This document shows, piece by piece, positions 8,339 through 18,844 of a stretch of DNA of 64,000 nt. Position 1 is the stretch's first letter. Each line of letters begins with the position of its first letter. Origin of the DNA: Streptomyces dangxiongensis (GTDB taxonomy: Bacteria; Actinomycetota; Actinomycetes; Streptomycetales; Streptomycetaceae); contig NZ_CP033073.1 of the NCBI RefSeq assembly GCF_003675325.1, positions 2,666,001 through 2,730,000 on the forward strand, read 5' to 3'. A program made the position numbers and the translations under genes. The notes below the pieces were generated by a model. The model did no database searches. It was not told the DNA's origin and worked only from the letters and a program-made list of their open reading frames with translations.

Positions 8339-11300
8339 GTGTCGCCACAGTCCCCCAGTAACTCGAGCATCTCAACCGACGACCAAGCCGGGAGGAACCC
8401 CGCAGCCGCGTTCGGTCCGAACGAGTGGCTCGTCGACGAGATCTATCAGCAGTACCTCCAGGACCCGAATTCGGTAGACCGCGCCTGGTGGGACTTCTTC
8501 GCCGACTACAAGCCGGGCGCTCCTGCCACCCCGGCTCCGGCGGGTGCTGCGGCCACGGGGGCCGCAGAGACCCCCACCACGGCCCCGCAGGCCCAGCCCG
8601 CGGCCCCGGCCCCCCAGGCCGCCGCCCCGGCCGCCCCGAAGCCCACGGCCGCTCCGGCCCAGGCGCCCGCCGCCGCTCCCGCCGCGGCGGCGAAGCCCGC
8701 CCCGGCCGCGCCGGCGCAGCCCGCACAGGCGCCCGCTCAGCCGAAGGGCAAGGCCGCGCCCGCCGCCGAGGCCCCCGAGGGCCCGGAGCTGATCACGCTG
8801 CGCGGTCCGGCCGCCGCCGTCGCGAAGAACATGAACGCCTCGCTGGAGCTGCCGACCGCCACCTCGGTCCGCGCGGTACCGGTGAAGCTGCTGTTCGACA
8901 ACCGCATCGTCATCAACAACCACCTCAAGCGCGCCCGCGGCGGGAAGATCTCCTTCACGCACATCATCGGGTACGCGATGGTGCAGGCCATCAAGGCCAT
9001 GCCGTCGATGAACTGGTCGTTCGGCGAGAAGGACGGCAAGCCGACCCTGGTCAAGCCGCCGCACGTCAACCTCGGCCTCGCCATCGACCTGGTGAAGCCG
9101 AACGGTGACCGCCAGCTGGTCGTCGCGGCGATCAAGAAGGCCGAGACGCTGAACTTCTTCGAGTTCTGGCAGGCCTACGAGGACATCGTCCGCCGCGCCC
9201 GCGACGGCAAGCTGACGATGGACGACTTCACCGGCGTGACGGTCTCCCTGACCAACCCCGGCGGCCTCGGCACCGTCCACTCCGTGCCGCGTCTGATGCC
9301 CGGGCAGTCCGTGATCATGGGCGTCGGCTCCATGGACTACCCGGCGGAGTTCCAGGGCACCAGCCAGGACACCCTGAACAAGCTCGGCATCTCCAAGGTC
9401 ATGACGCTCACGTCGACCTACGACCACCGGGTCATCCAGGGCGCCGCCTCCGGCGAGTTCCTGCGCGTCGTCGCCAACCTGCTGCTCGGCGAGAACGGCT
9501 TCTACGACGACATCTTCGAGGCGCTGCGGATCCCCTACGAGCCGGTCCGCTGGCTCAAGGACATCGACGCCTCCCACGACGACGACGTCACCAAGGCCGC
9601 CCGCGTCTTCGAGCTGATCCACTCCTACCGGGTCCGCGGCCACGTCATGGCCGACACCGACCCGCTGGAGTACCGCCAGCGCAAGCACCCCGACCTGGAC
9701 ATCGTCGAGCACGGCCTCACCCTGTGGGACCTGGAGCGCGAGTTCGCCGTCGGCGGCTTCGCCGGCAAGTCGATGATGAAGCTGCGCGACATCCTCGGCG
9801 TCCTGCGGGACTCGTACTGCCGCACCACCGGCATCGAGTTCATGCACATCCAGGACCCCAAGCAGCGCAAGTGGATCCAGGACCGTGTGGAGCGCGGCCA
9901 CTCCAAGCCGGAGCGCGAGGAGCAGTTGCGCATCCTGCGCCGGCTGAACGCGGCGGAGGCCTTCGAGACCTTCCTCCAGACCAAGTACGTGGGTCAGAAG
10001 CGGTTCTCGCTGGAGGGCGGCGAGTCCGTCATCCCGCTGCTGGACGCGGTCATCGACTCGGCGGCCGAGTCCCGCCTGGACGAGGTCGTCATCGGCATGG
10101 CCCACCGCGGCCGGCTGAACGTCCTCGCCAACATCGTCGGCAAGTCGTACGCGCAGATCTTCCGCGAGTTCGAGGGCAACCTCGACCCGAAGTCGATGCA
10201 CGGCTCCGGCGACGTGAAGTACCACCTGGGTGCCGACGGCACCTTCACCGGCCTGGACGGCGAGCAGATCAAGGTCTCCCTGGTCGCCAACCCCTCCCAC
10301 CTGGAGGCCGTCGACCCGGTCCTGGAGGGTGTCTCCCGCGCCAAGCAGGACATCATCAACAAGGGCGGCACGGACTTCACGGTCCTGCCGGTCGCGATCC
10401 ACGGCGACGCGGCCTTCGCGGGCCAGGGCGTGGTGGCCGAGACCCTGAACATGTCGCAGCTACGGGGCTACCGCACCGGCGGCACGGTCCACATCGTCAT
10501 CAACAACCAGGTCGGCTTCACCGCGGCCCCCGAGTCCTCGCGTTCCTCCATGTACGCCACGGACGTCGCCCGCATGATCGAGGCCCCGATCTTCCACGTG
10601 AACGGCGACGACCCCGAGGCCGTCGTCCGAGTCGCCCGGCTGGCCTTCGAGTTCCGCCAGGCGTTCAACAAGGACGTGGTCATCGACCTCATCTGCTACC
10701 GCCGCCGCGGTCACAACGAGTCGGACAACCCGGCCTTCACCCAGCCGCTGATGTACGACCTGATCGACAAGAAGCGCTCGGTGCGCAAGCTGTACACCGA
10801 GTCCCTGATCGGTCGCGGCGACATCACGCTGGAAGAGGCCGAGCAGGCCCTCCAGGACTACCAGGGCCAGCTAGAGAAGGTCTTCACGGAGGTCCGCGAG
10901 GCCACCTCCCAGCCGGCCGCCGGCGACACCCAGGCGCCCCAGGACGGCTTCCCGGTCGCCGTGCCGACCGCGATCTCCGCGGAGGTCGTCAAGCGGATCG
11001 CCGAATCCCAGGTCAACGTCCCCGACCACATCACGGTGCACCCGCGGCTCCAGCCGCAGCTCCAGCGCCGCGCGTCGATGGTCGAGGACGGCACCATCGA
11101 CTGGGGCATGGGCGAGACCCTGGCCATCGGCTCCCTGCTGCTTGAGGGCACCCCGGTCCGCCTCGCGGGCCAGGACTCCCAGCGCGGCACCTTCGGCCAG
11201 CGCCACGCGGTGCTGATCGACCGGGAGACCGGCGAGGAGTACACCCCGCTCCAGTACCTCTCCGAGGACCAGGCCCGCCTGAACGTCTACAACTCGCTGC

Positions 11301-12145
11301 TCTCCGAGTACGCGGCGATGGGCTTCGAGTACGGCTACTCGCTGGCCCGCCCCGACGCGCTCGTCATGTGGGAGGCGCAGTTCGGCGACTTCGTCAACGG
11401 CGCGCAGACGGTCGTGGACGAGTTCATCTCCTCGGCCGAGCAGAAGTGGAGCCAGACCTCCGGCGTCGTCCTGCTGCTGCCGCACGGCTACGAGGGCCAG
11501 GGCCCCGACCACTCCTCGGCCCGCCCGGAGCGCTTCCTCCAGCTCTGCGCGCAGAACAACATGACGGTCGCGATGCCCACGTCCCCGTCGAACTACTTCC
11601 ACCTCCTGCGGTGGCAGGTGCACAACCCGCACCACAGGCCGCTGGTCGTCTTCACCCCGAAGTCGATGCTGCGCCTGAAGGCGGCGGCGTCGAAGGCGGA
11701 GGAGTTCACGAGCGGCGAGTTCCGCCCGGTCATCGGCGACGGCTCGGTCGACCCGGCCGCCGTGCGCAAGGTCGTCTTCTGCGCCGGCAAGGTCTACTAC
11801 GACCTGGAGGCCGAGCGGCAGAAGCGCGGTGTCACGGACACGGCCATCATCCGCATCGAGCGGCTGTACCCGCTGCCGGGTGCCGAGCTCCAGGCGGAGA
11901 TCAAGAAGTACCCGAACGCCGAGAAGTACCTGTGGGCGCAGGAGGAGCCGGCGAACCAGGGTGCCTGGCCGTTCATCGCGCTCAACCTGATCGACCACCT
12001 GGACCTGGCGGTCGGCGCGGACGTGCCGCACGGCGAGCGGCTGCGGCGCATCTCGCGCTCGCACGGCTCGTCCCCGGCGGTGGGTTCGGCCAAGCGCCAC
12101 CAGGCCGAGCAGGAGCAACTGGTGCGTGAGGTGTTCGAGGCCTAG
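8339..12145 (+). CDS. kgd: Multifunctional 2-oxoglutarate dehydrogenase E1/E2 component
   Basis: 1268 residues, the expected size for actinobacterial Kgd/SucA. An N-terminal helix ([15 protein letters not shown]) is followed by an Ala/Pro-rich linker (about 60-145) and an E2 acyltransferase domain with the DHR active-site motif near residue 360. There is no lipoyl domain. The ThDP-dependent E1 follows, with [10 protein letters not shown] near 688 and [10 protein letters not shown] near 720. It decarboxylates 2-oxoglutarate and makes succinyl-CoA together with E2p/E3, in the TCA cycle. GTG 8339 is chosen by similarity of the following residues to known proteins and an AGGG upstream. In relatives an FHA protein (GarA/OdhI) inhibits the enzyme; none is nearby. 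Confidence 0.95.
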   Translation: MSPQSPSNSSISTDDQAGRNPAAAFGPNEWLVDEIYQQYLQDPNSVDRAWWDFFADYKPGAPATPAPAGAAATGAAETPTTAPQAQPAAPAPQAAAPAAPKPTAAPAQAPAAAPAAAAKPAPAAPAQPAQAPAQPKGKAAPAAEAPEGPELITLRGPAAAVAKNMNASLELPTATSVRAVPVKLLFDNRIVINNHLKRARGGKISFTHIIGYAMVQAIKAMPSMNWSFGEKDGKPTLVKPPHVNLGLAIDLVKPNGDRQLVVAAIKKAETLNFFEFWQAYEDIVRRARDGKLTMDDFTGVTVSLTNPGGLGTVHSVPRLMPGQSVIMGVGSMDYPAEFQGTSQDTLNKLGISKVMTLTSTYDHRVIQGAASGEFLRVVANLLLGENGFYDDIFEALRIPYEPVRWLKDIDASHDDDVTKAARVFELIHSYRVRGHVMADTDPLEYRQRKHPDLDIVEHGLTLWDLEREFAVGGFAGKSMMKLRDILGVLRDSYCRTTGIEFMHIQDPKQRKWIQDRVERGHSKPEREEQLRILRRLNAAEAFETFLQTKYVGQKRFSLEGGESVIPLLDAVIDSAAESRLDEVVIGMAHRGRLNVLANIVGKSYAQIFREFEGNLDPKSMHGSGDVKYHLGADGTFTGLDGEQIKVSLVANPSHLEAVDPVLEGVSRAKQDIINKGGTDFTVLPVAIHGDAAFAGQGVVAETLNMSQLRGYRTGGTVHIVINNQVGFTAAPESSRSSMYATDVARMIEAPIFHVNGDDPEAVVRVARLAFEFRQAFNKDVVIDLICYRRRGHNESDNPAFTQPLMYDLIDKKRSVRKLYTESLIGRGDITLEEAEQALQDYQGQLEKVFTEVREATSQPAAGDTQAPQDGFPVAVPTAISAEVVKRIAESQVNVPDHITVHPRLQPQLQRRASMVEDGTIDWGMGETLAIGSLLLEGTPVRLAGQDSQRGTFGQRHAVLIDRETGEEYTPLQYLSEDQARLNVYNSLLSEYAAMGFEYGYSLARPDALVMWEAQFGDFVNGAQTVVDEFISSAEQKWSQTSGVVLLLPHGYEGQGPDHSSARPERFLQLCAQNNMTVAMPTSPSNYFHLLRWQVHNPHHRPLVVFTPKSMLRLKAAASKAEEFTSGEFRPVIGDGSVDPAAVRKVVFCAGKVYYDLEAERQKRGVTDTAIIRIERLYPLPGAELQAEIKKYPNAEKYLWAQEEPANQGAWPFIALNLIDHLDLAVGADVPHGERLRRISRSHGSSPAVGSAKRHQAEQEQLVREVFEA

Positions 12146-12165
12146 GCCTCGGGCGGTACGCCACG

Positions 12166-12209
12166 ACAAGGGCCCGGCACCGAGTGGACACTCGGTGCCG
12201 GGCCCTTGT
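12166..12209. terminator. Strong bidirectional terminator between kgd and the DUF6104 gene
   Basis: A perfect 21-bp inverted repeat (12166-12186 with 12189-12209) with a 2-nt loop sits between the two convergent genes. It is the longest perfect hairpin I found in the window. Confidence 0.85.
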
Positions 12210-12264
12210 GCGCCGCGGCCTGCGCCGCGCCCGCGCCGAGCGGTACCGGCGCGGGGTCCACTCG

Positions 12265-12444
12265 TTACTCGTCGGCCTCGTCGTCGAGGCGCGCGAGCCA
12301 GGTGGCCAGCCGCTCCACGGGCACCTCGAAGTCCGGGTTCAGGTCCACGAACGTGCGTAGCTGCTCGGCGAGCCACTCGAAGGTGACCTCCTCCTCGCCA
12401 CGCCGCTTCTCCAGCTCCTCGATACCGCGGTCGGTGAAATACAT
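12265..12444 (-). CDS. Small conserved actinobacterial protein (DUF6104 type)
   Basis: 59 residues from ATG 12444 with AGGAG 10 nt upstream. The sequence MYFTDRGIEELEKRRGEEEV and the acidic C-terminus are typical of a small, strongly conserved Streptomyces family of unknown function. It has no membrane segment or signal peptide and is probably a small soluble helical protein. It is convergent with kgd and divergent from the DUF4097-padR operon. Confidence 0.8.
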   Translation of the reverse strand: MYFTDRGIEELEKRRGEEEVTFEWLAEQLRTFVDLNPDFEVPVERLATWLARLDDEADE

Positions 12445-12551
12445 GGGGCCGTGTCTCCTGCGCATCCGTCCAGGCCGTTACTGACTGGTCCCAGCCTATG
12501 CGTCGGACCCGTCGGCCCCTCACCGGAAAGAGTGTCTTGACTTCCCGGCAC

Positions 12552-12590
12552 CACGATATATCGTGTTTCCCAGAAGACGCGATATGACGT
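12552..12590 (+). promoter_or_regulatory. Palindromic operator of the DUF4097-padR operon
   Basis: CACGATATATCGTG (12552-12565) is a perfect 14-bp palindrome. A second imperfect copy, CGCGATATGACGTG, follows at 12577-12590. Both lie 35-70 bp upstream of the DUF4097 start. PadR repressors often bind ATAT-centred palindromes near their own promoters, so autoregulation by the PadR encoded in this operon is likely (inference). Confidence 0.65.
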
Positions 12591-12623
12591 GTCGTCGCCA
12601 CGCCGCCCCGCCGAGGAGGCCCC

Positions 12624-13535
12624 ATGCCCGAGTGGTCCGTCACCGAGCCCCGGAAGCTGACCTTCGACAGCCCCGTACGCGACCTCCAGGTCCGGCTCGT
12701 CAACGGCACGGTCAACGTCGTGAGCACGGACGAGCCCGCCGCCCGCCTGGAGGTGTCGGAGATCGAGGGGCCACCCCTGGTGGTCACCCAGCGGGACGGC
12801 GTCCTCACCGTGGCCTACGAGGACCTGCCGTGGAAGGGCTTCCTCAAGTGGCTCGACCACAAGGGGCGGCGGCGCAGCGCCGTCGTCTCCCTCGCCGTCC
12901 CCGCCGACACCCGGGTGGAAGTGGGCGTGGTGGGCGCGGGCGCGGTCGTCTCCGGCATCCGGGGGCCCGTGGGCGTCAAGGGAGTGACCGGTGACACGAC
13001 TCTGGTCGGTATCTCTGGCCGGGTCCGCGCGGACACCGTGTCGGGAAACCTGGAGGCCCAGGCGGTCACGGGCGACCTGCGGTTCCACTCGGTCTCGGGC
13101 GACCTGACCGTGGTCGACGGCTCCGGCCCCTCCGTCCGCGCGGAATCCGTCACCGGCTCCATGATCGTCGACCTGGATCCGGACGGCCCCACGGAGGTCG
13201 GCCTGACCAGCGTCTCCGGCGAGATCGCGATCCGCCTGCCGCACCCGGCGGACGCCACGGTCGAGGCGAACACCGCGAGCGGCACGATCTCCAACGCCTT
13301 CGACGGACTGCGGGTGCAGGGCCAGTGGGGCGCCCACAAAGTCTCCGGGCGGCTCGGCGCGGGCACCGGGCGGCTGCGCGCCACCACGGTCTCCGGCTCG
13401 ATCGCCCTGCTGCGCCGCCCGCCCCGGGACGAGGAGGAGCACACCCTCTGGGAGACGGAGCCGGACTCCCCCCGGCCCACCGGCGCGCCCGGCGCCCCGG
13501 CCGACGGTACGACGACCGACAAGAAGGTGTTCTGA
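12624..13535 (+). CDS. DUF4097 beta-helix-type protein
   Basis: 303 residues. After residue 60 the chain is built from repeated short beta segments with VSG/VTG turns, characteristic of DUF4097 (putative adhesin-like, parallel beta-solenoid). No signal peptide or membrane helix is visible, so it is probably cytoplasmic. The C-terminus is a charged Pro-rich tail. It ends one base before the start of a PadR gene. The same DUF4097-PadR pairing is common in Streptomyces, so the protein probably shares its regulation and perhaps its signal. Its function is unknown. Confidence 0.85.
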   Translation: MPEWSVTEPRKLTFDSPVRDLQVRLVNGTVNVVSTDEPAARLEVSEIEGPPLVVTQRDGVLTVAYEDLPWKGFLKWLDHKGRRRSAVVSLAVPADTRVEVGVVGAGAVVSGIRGPVGVKGVTGDTTLVGISGRVRADTVSGNLEAQAVTGDLRFHSVSGDLTVVDGSGPSVRAESVTGSMIVDLDPDGPTEVGLTSVSGEIAIRLPHPADATVEANTASGTISNAFDGLRVQGQWGAHKVSGRLGAGTGRLRATTVSGSIALLRRPPRDEEEHTLWETEPDSPRPTGAPGAPADGTTTDKKVF

Positions 13536-13536
13536 C

Positions 13537-14730
13537 ATGCCCCCCGTCTTCGCCCACGGCCGCCTCCGCCTGTACCTGCTCAAACTGCTCGACGAGGCCC
13601 CGCGCCACGGTTACGAGGTGATCAGGCTCCTGGAGGAACGCTTCCAGGGCCTGTACGCCCCCTCGGCGGGCACGGTCTACCCCCGGCTGGCCAAGCTGGA
13701 GGCGGAGGGCCTGGTCCGGCACACCACCGAGGGCGGCCGGAAGGTGTACGCGATCACCGACGCCGGCCGGGCCGAACTGGCCGACCGCGGCGGCGAGCTG
13801 GCCGACCTGGAGCTGGAGATCCGCGAGTCGATGGCGGAACTGGCCGCCGAGATAAGGGCCGATGTGCGCGGCGCGGCCGGTGACCTGCGCCGTGAGATGC
13901 GCGCGGCGGCCTCGGAGGCCCGCCGGGGAACCCGGCCGGGCGGCACCGGGGCGAGCCCCTTCTCGGGTCCCGGGAAGGACGGGAACCAGGGGGAACAGGG
14001 CGGACAGGGCGACCCCGGGGAGTACGACGACCTGAGCGACAAGGAGGCCTGGAAGGCCGCCAAGGAGGAGATGCGCCGGGTCAAGCAGGAGTGGAAGGAA
14101 CAGGCCCGACGGGCCAAGGACGAGAGCCGCCGGGCCCGCGAGGAGGCCCAGCGCGCCCGCCACAGGGCCCAGGAGGCGCAGGCGCGGGCGCGGGCCCAGG
14201 CGCAGGAGGAGGTGCAGCGCATGGCCCGACGCGTCCAGGACCGGGTGCTGGACCACTTCGCCCGGGGGGACTGGCCGACGGGCGTCCGCGACGGCCTGAC
14301 GGAACTGGCCAAGGAGTTCGGCGAGTTCGGGAAGGACTTCGGCAAGGAGTTCGGGAAGGACCTCGGCGGCAACTGGACCTTCGGCCGCACCACCGAAGAG
14401 ACCTCCGCCCCGGCCCCCTCCCCCGCTCAGGAGCCGCACTACACCTCCGCCCCGCAGGACTTCCCCGCGGCGTACGAACCCTCCTGGTCGCACGAGGCCT
14501 TCACTGGTGACCCGGCCCGTGACCTGGACCGTCTCCTGGACCGCTTCCGCGACGGCATCCGGGACGCGGCCCGCGACCACGGCGTCACCCCGGAGCAGCT
14601 CGGCGAGGCCCGCCACCACCTCTCGACGGCGGCGACCCACATCGCGGCGCTCCTCCACACCCGCGATCCCCGGTCCCCCTCCCAGCCCACCGGGACGGGC
14701 GGGCAGCCGGAGGCCCCGGGCCCGGGGTGA
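13537..14730 (+). CDS. PadR-family regulator with long charged C-terminus
   Basis: 397 residues, about twice the usual PadR length. Residues 5-90 form the winged-helix domain (LLDEAPRHGYEVIRLLEERF ... AGTVYPRLAKLEAEGLV). Residues 95-240 are a highly charged, Arg/Glu/Ala-rich coiled-coil stretch. After this come a segment with repeated F-G-K-[ED] units (EFGEFGKDFGKEFGKD) and a C-terminal helical part. It probably represses its own operon through the palindrome upstream. The role of the extension is unknown; it may mediate multimerisation or ligand sensing. Confidence 0.9.
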   Translation: MPPVFAHGRLRLYLLKLLDEAPRHGYEVIRLLEERFQGLYAPSAGTVYPRLAKLEAEGLVRHTTEGGRKVYAITDAGRAELADRGGELADLELEIRESMAELAAEIRADVRGAAGDLRREMRAAASEARRGTRPGGTGASPFSGPGKDGNQGEQGGQGDPGEYDDLSDKEAWKAAKEEMRRVKQEWKEQARRAKDESRRAREEAQRARHRAQEAQARARAQAQEEVQRMARRVQDRVLDHFARGDWPTGVRDGLTELAKEFGEFGKDFGKEFGKDLGGNWTFGRTTEETSAPAPSPAQEPHYTSAPQDFPAAYEPSWSHEAFTGDPARDLDRLLDRFRDGIRDAARDHGVTPEQLGEARHHLSTAATHIAALLHTRDPRSPSQPTGTGGQPEAPGPG

Positions 14731-14758
14731 AGCCGGCGGGACCTCTCCGGCCGACGCG

Positions 14759-14789
14759 AGAGGCGGGCCCGGTGACCGGACCCGCCTCT
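14759..14789. terminator. Terminator between padR and the oxidoreductase gene
   Basis: Arms 14759-14772 and 14776-14789 pair over 14 bp with one mismatch and a 3-nt loop. It lies between convergent genes and probably serves both. Confidence 0.65.
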
Positions 14790-14810
14790 GGGCCGGACTG
14801 CCCCGTCGGC

Positions 14811-15776
14811 TCAGGAGTTGGTCAGCACGATCTTCCCGAACTGCTCCCCGGAGGCCAGCCGCTCGAAGCCCTCGCGGGCCCGGTCCAGCGGCAGCTCCTC
14901 GTCGATGACGGGCCGTACACCGGTCGCGGCGCAGAAGGAGAGCAGGTCCTCCAGCTCGTCCTTGGTGCCCATGGTCGAGCCGACGACCTTCAGCTCCAGG
15001 AAGAAGATGCGGGTCAGTTCGGCGTGCGAGGGTCGGTCCCCGCTGGTGGCGCCGGAGATGACGAGCGTGCCGCCGGGCCGCAGGGACTTCACCGAGTGGG
15101 ACCAGGTGGCGGCGCCGACGGTCTCGATGACGGCGTCCACCCGCTGCGGCAGCCGCGCCCCGGGCTCGACGGCCTCCACGGCTCCGAGTTCCAGGGCCCG
15201 CTTCCGCTTCGCCTCGTCCCGGCTGGTCGCGAAGACGCGCAACCCGGCCGCCTTGCCGAGGATGATCGCGGCCGTGGCGACGCCGCCGCCCGCGCCCTGC
15301 ACGAGCACCGAGTCACCGGGCCGTACCCCGGCGTTGGTGAACAGCATCCGGTACGCGGTCAGCCAGGCGGTCGGCAGACAGGCGGCCTCGGCGAAGGACA
15401 GTTCCCTGGGCTTGGGCAGGACGTTCCAGGTCGGCACGGCGACCTGCTCGGCGAAGGTGCCCTGGTAGCGCTCGGTGAGGATGGAGCGCGGCTCGTCCGG
15501 CCCGACGCCGTGGCCGGTCTGGCCGATGACGGAGTGCAGGACGACCGCGTTGCCGTCCTCGTCGATCCCGGCGGCGTCGCAGCCGAGGATCATCGGCAGC
15601 CGGCCCTCGGGCAGGCCGACGCCCCGCAGGGACCAGAGGTCATGGTGGTTGAGGGAAGCGGCCCGTACGGTGATGGTGCTCCAGCCGGGACGGGCCTCGG
15701 GAGCCGGACGCTCCCCCAACTCGAGGCCGGTGAGCGGCTGGTCGCGGTCGATTCGGGCGGCGTAGACAGCGAACAT
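14811..15776 (-). CDS. Zinc-independent quinone oxidoreductase-like MDR dehydrogenase
   Basis: 321 residues from ATG 15776. The GroES-like N-terminal half contains NHHDLWSLRGVG and LGCDAAG. The NAD(P)-binding half has VLVQGAGGGVATAAI near residues 155-170. It lacks the structural-zinc cysteine cluster, as in quinone oxidoreductases. It should catalyse NADPH-dependent reduction of quinones or enones in the cytoplasm; the substrate is unknown. A longer start at 15833 is open but lies outside the conserved family region. Confidence 0.88.
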   Translation of the reverse strand: MFAVYAARIDRDQPLTGLELGERPAPEARPGWSTITVRAASLNHHDLWSLRGVGLPEGRLPMILGCDAAGIDEDGNAVVLHSVIGQTGHGVGPDEPRSILTERYQGTFAEQVAVPTWNVLPKPRELSFAEAACLPTAWLTAYRMLFTNAGVRPGDSVLVQGAGGGVATAAIILGKAAGLRVFATSRDEAKRKRALELGAVEAVEPGARLPQRVDAVIETVGAATWSHSVKSLRPGGTLVISGATSGDRPSHAELTRIFFLELKVVGSTMGTKDELEDLLSFCAATGVRPVIDEELPLDRAREGFERLASGEQFGKIVLTNS

Positions 15777-15966
15777 GCTGCCGACGATAGGTGCACGGTG
15801 CAGCCGGCGGAACCAGGCCCGCCTGTGACACATGCCCTCTTGCGCAACGGCACCCGTGCGGCGCAGGGCGCGATGACACGCCGACAGCGCCGTGCCGTCA
15901 CCCGTCCGGGCGCGGGGGCGGACAGGAGAACGGGGCAGAGGCAGGGGCGAAGAAGGCGGGCAGAGA

Positions 15967-15996
15967 AACGGCCCCGCCCGGGCGGGCGGGGCCGTT
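15967..15996 (-). terminator. Terminator of the malic enzyme gene
   Basis: A perfect 13-bp inverted repeat (AACGGCCCCGCCC, 15967-15979, with 15984-15996) and 4-nt loop lie 11 bp downstream of the malic enzyme stop codon. Confidence 0.8.
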
Positions 15997-16006
15997 CAGC
16001 GCGATG

Positions 16007-17230
16007 TCACCCGCGGGCGACGCCCTCGGCGCGCGCGGCAGCCGCGACCGCCGCGGTCACGGCCGGGGCGACCCGCTCGTCGAACGGGGACGGGATCACG
16101 TAGTCGGCGGCGAGGTCGTCCCCCACCACCGCGGCCAGCGCCTCGGCGGCGGCGATCTTCATCCCCTCCGTGATCCGTGTGGCCCGCACCTGGAGCGCGC
16201 CCGCGAAGATCCCGGGGAAGGCCAGCACGTTGTTGATCTGGTTCGGGAAGTCCGAGCGTCCGGTGGCGACGACCGCCGCGTACTTGTGCGCCACGTCCGG
16301 GTGCACCTCGGGATTGGGGTTGGCCATCGCGAAGACGAAGGCGCCCTGCGCCATGGAGGCGACGGCCTCCTCCGCGACCGTACCGCCGGAGACGCCGATG
16401 AAGACGTCCGCGCCCGCGAGGGCGTCCTCCAGCGAGCCGGTGAGGCCGGCCTTGTTCGTGAAGGAGGCCAGCTCGCGCTTGACCGGGGTGAGGTCCGCCC
16501 GGTCGGCCGACACGACGCCCTTGCGGTCCGCCACGGCCACGTCCCCGATGCCGGCCTCGACCAGCATCCGGGCGATGGCGACACCGGCCGCGCCGGCGCC
16601 CGAGATGACGGCCCGTAGCTGTCCGATCTCGCGCCGGCTGAGCCGGGCCGCGTTCCGCAGCGCCGCGAGCGTCACGACGGCCGTACCGTGCTGGTCGTCG
16701 TGGAAGACCGGGATGTCCAGTCGCTCCTGGAGCCGGCGCTCGATCTCGAAGCACCGGGGCGCCGAGATGTCCTCCAGATTCACCCCGCCGAAGGACGGGG
16801 CGAGCCGGACGACGGTCTCGACGATGTCGTCCACGTCGGTGCAGTCGAGCGCGATCGGCACCGCGTCGACGCCGCCGAACTGCTTGAACAGGATCGCCTT
16901 GCCCTCCATCACGGGGAGGGAGGCCTGGGGACCGATGTCCCCGAGTCCGAGCACGGCCGTGCCGTCGGTGACGACGGCGACCACGCTGGACTTCCATGTG
17001 TAGTCGTTGACCAGCTCCGGCTGTTCCGCGATCGCGGTGCACACGCGAGCGACGCCGGGCGTGTACGCGAGGGAAAGGTCGTCCTTGTCGCGGATCGGCA
17101 CGGTGGCCTGCACGGCCATCTTGCCGCCGCGATGCAGCGCGAACACCGGATCGAACGAATCGAGGGGCTCGGCCCCTCCGTCCTGGCCCGTACCGCTGTC
17201 GCCGCGAGGATTGACGATCTCCGCTGCCAC
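16007..17230 (-). CDS. NAD(P)-dependent malic enzyme
   Basis: 407 residues, the short bacterial form without a phosphotransacetylase domain. [12 protein letters not shown] carries the catalytic Tyr, and an [12 protein letters not shown] segment and the metal-site motif [12 protein letters not shown] follow. The NAD(P)-binding GAGAAG lies near 195, and [12 protein letters not shown] near the C-terminus. It converts malate to pyruvate and CO2 with NAD(P)H formation, feeding biosynthesis and lipid or polyketide precursors. It is monocistronic, with a hairpin just downstream. Confidence 0.93.
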   Translation of the reverse strand: MAAEIVNPRGDSGTGQDGGAEPLDSFDPVFALHRGGKMAVQATVPIRDKDDLSLAYTPGVARVCTAIAEQPELVNDYTWKSSVVAVVTDGTAVLGLGDIGPQASLPVMEGKAILFKQFGGVDAVPIALDCTDVDDIVETVVRLAPSFGGVNLEDISAPRCFEIERRLQERLDIPVFHDDQHGTAVVTLAALRNAARLSRREIGQLRAVISGAGAAGVAIARMLVEAGIGDVAVADRKGVVSADRADLTPVKRELASFTNKAGLTGSLEDALAGADVFIGVSGGTVAEEAVASMAQGAFVFAMANPNPEVHPDVAHKYAAVVATGRSDFPNQINNVLAFPGIFAGALQVRATRITEGMKIAAAEALAAVVGDDLAADYVIPSPFDERVAPAVTAAVAAAARAEGVARG

Positions 17231-17846
17231 TTTGTTTTACCCCTTAGCTATGCATGGTTTGAGGGTCGACCACTCCTGGTGAGGGGTGGGCGGGCACCGC
17301 GCACGGCTCGATTGCGGATACGTACGAGCACATACGCGACGGGCGCGCCGCACACGCGCCCTGAGCCCCGGATGAGGGGTGTAAAGAACCTTCTTACCGG
17401 ACGGATGGCGCCCGCGACGAGTCCATTAGGTGCAAGGTCACATCCCGGAACCGCAAAGCGGCGGGAAGGTGACGCGCGGTCGACGGCACGGGGGTGGCGC
17501 GTGGGCGGCGCGGGGACACCCCGGCGCGACGCGGCGCGGCCGGACGGCGAGGTGACCGCGGGGAGGAGCGCGGAGGCCCTCACACGGGTGATCACATCGT
17601 GAGACACGCCGAAGATTTTCCGGCCGGAGTGCTGGATTCCCGCAGATGATCCGGCGGCTATGGACCGGGGTTGTACCGACCTGATGCGGTTCGGGGGTCA
17701 CCCGTTATCCGATTTTGACATAGCGACGCCCCTGAATGGCGTAGTCCGAATGGCAAGATGCCGTAAACCCACGAGGTCGCGACACCCGAAGGTGTGTGTT
17801 TCCGTCGACCCATCGGCAACTCTTCCCATCCGCCGGAGGAACCACG
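17231..17846. other. 616-bp gene-free region between divergent malic enzyme and ABC importer genes
   Basis: I see no convincing gene here. It must hold both divergent promoters. A TTGACA hexamer at 17715-17720 lies about 130 bp upstream of the importer gene and may be a -35 element, but no good -10 is spaced behind it. Confidence 0.35.
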
Positions 17847-18806
17847 ATGACCGCAAGCTCCACCCGTCGTACAAGCGCCGCGCGCTCACGTCTGGCCGCG
17901 GCCGGTGCGATCGCGGTCGCAGGCGCCCTGCTGCTCACCGGCTGCGGTGACCAGACCAAGGACAAGAACAAGGACTCCGGCTCCGCGTCCACCAGCACGG
18001 CTCCGCTCGCCGACAAGCTCCCGCAGGACATCCGCAGCGCCGGCAAGATCAGGGTCGGTTCGGACATCGCGTACGCCCCGGTGGAGTTCAAGGACGCCTC
18101 CGGCAAGGTCGTCGGCCTGGACCCGGAACTGGCGGCGGCCATGGGCAAGCAGCTCGGCGTGACGTTCGAGTTCGAGAACGGTACCTTCGACGCCCTGCTC
18201 ACCGGCCTGCGCTCGGGCCGCAACGACATCGCGATGTCGGCGATGACGGACAACAAGAACCGTCAGGAGGGCGTCGACCCGGACACGGGCAAGAAGGTCG
18301 GTGAGGGCGTCGACTTCGTCGACTACCTGTCCGCCGGTGTCTCGATCTACACCCGCAAGGGTGACACCAACGGCATCACCACGTGGTCGGACCTGTGCGG
18401 CAAGAAGCTCGCCGTCGAGCGGGGCACCATCTCGGAGGACCTGGCCAAGCAGGAGGCCAAGAAGTGTCCCGCCGGCAAGAAGCTGACCGTCGAGGCCTTC
18501 GACGACGACCAGCAGTCCCAGACCCGGCTGCGCTCCGGCGGCGTGGACGCGGCCTCCTCCGACTTCCCGGTCGCCGCGTGGGCGGTCAAGAACTCGGGCG
18601 GCGGCAAGGACTTCCAGCTTGTCGGCGACCAGGTCCAGGCGGCCCCGTACGGCATCGCGGTCTCCAAGAAGGAGACCCAGCTCCGGGACGCGCTCAAGGC
18701 CGCGATGGACGCGATCATCAAGAACGGCGAGTACAAGACGATTCTCGAGAAGTGGGGCGCCCAGGACGGCGCCGTCAAGGAGTCCGCGATCAACGGCGGC
18801 AAGTGA
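17847..18806 (+). CDS. Polar amino acid (glutamate-type) ABC substrate-binding lipoprotein
   Basis: 319 residues from ATG 17847 with GGAGGA upstream. A signal peptide ends in the lipobox LLTGC, so the protein is lipid-anchored outside the membrane. The SBP_bac_3 fold follows, with IRVGSDIAYAPVEF, LDPELAAAMGKQLG and a GTISEDLAKQ segment. It binds an amino acid, probably glutamate or another polar one, and hands it to the permease encoded next. It is the first gene of a three-gene importer operon. Confidence 0.9.
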   Translation: MTASSTRRTSAARSRLAAAGAIAVAGALLLTGCGDQTKDKNKDSGSASTSTAPLADKLPQDIRSAGKIRVGSDIAYAPVEFKDASGKVVGLDPELAAAMGKQLGVTFEFENGTFDALLTGLRSGRNDIAMSAMTDNKNRQEGVDPDTGKKVGEGVDFVDYLSAGVSIYTRKGDTNGITTWSDLCGKKLAVERGTISEDLAKQEAKKCPAGKKLTVEAFDDDQQSQTRLRSGGVDAASSDFPVAAWAVKNSGGGKDFQLVGDQVQAAPYGIAVSKKETQLRDALKAAMDAIIKNGEYKTILEKWGAQDGAVKESAINGGK

Positions 18807-18844
18807 CCCGCGTCAGCGCAAGCGGCCACTGAGAGGCAATACCC

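Noticed and set aside
8372..10402. Long minus-strand frame across kgd
   Set aside because: It is a shadow of the conserved E1/E2 protein; no motif or ribosome site.
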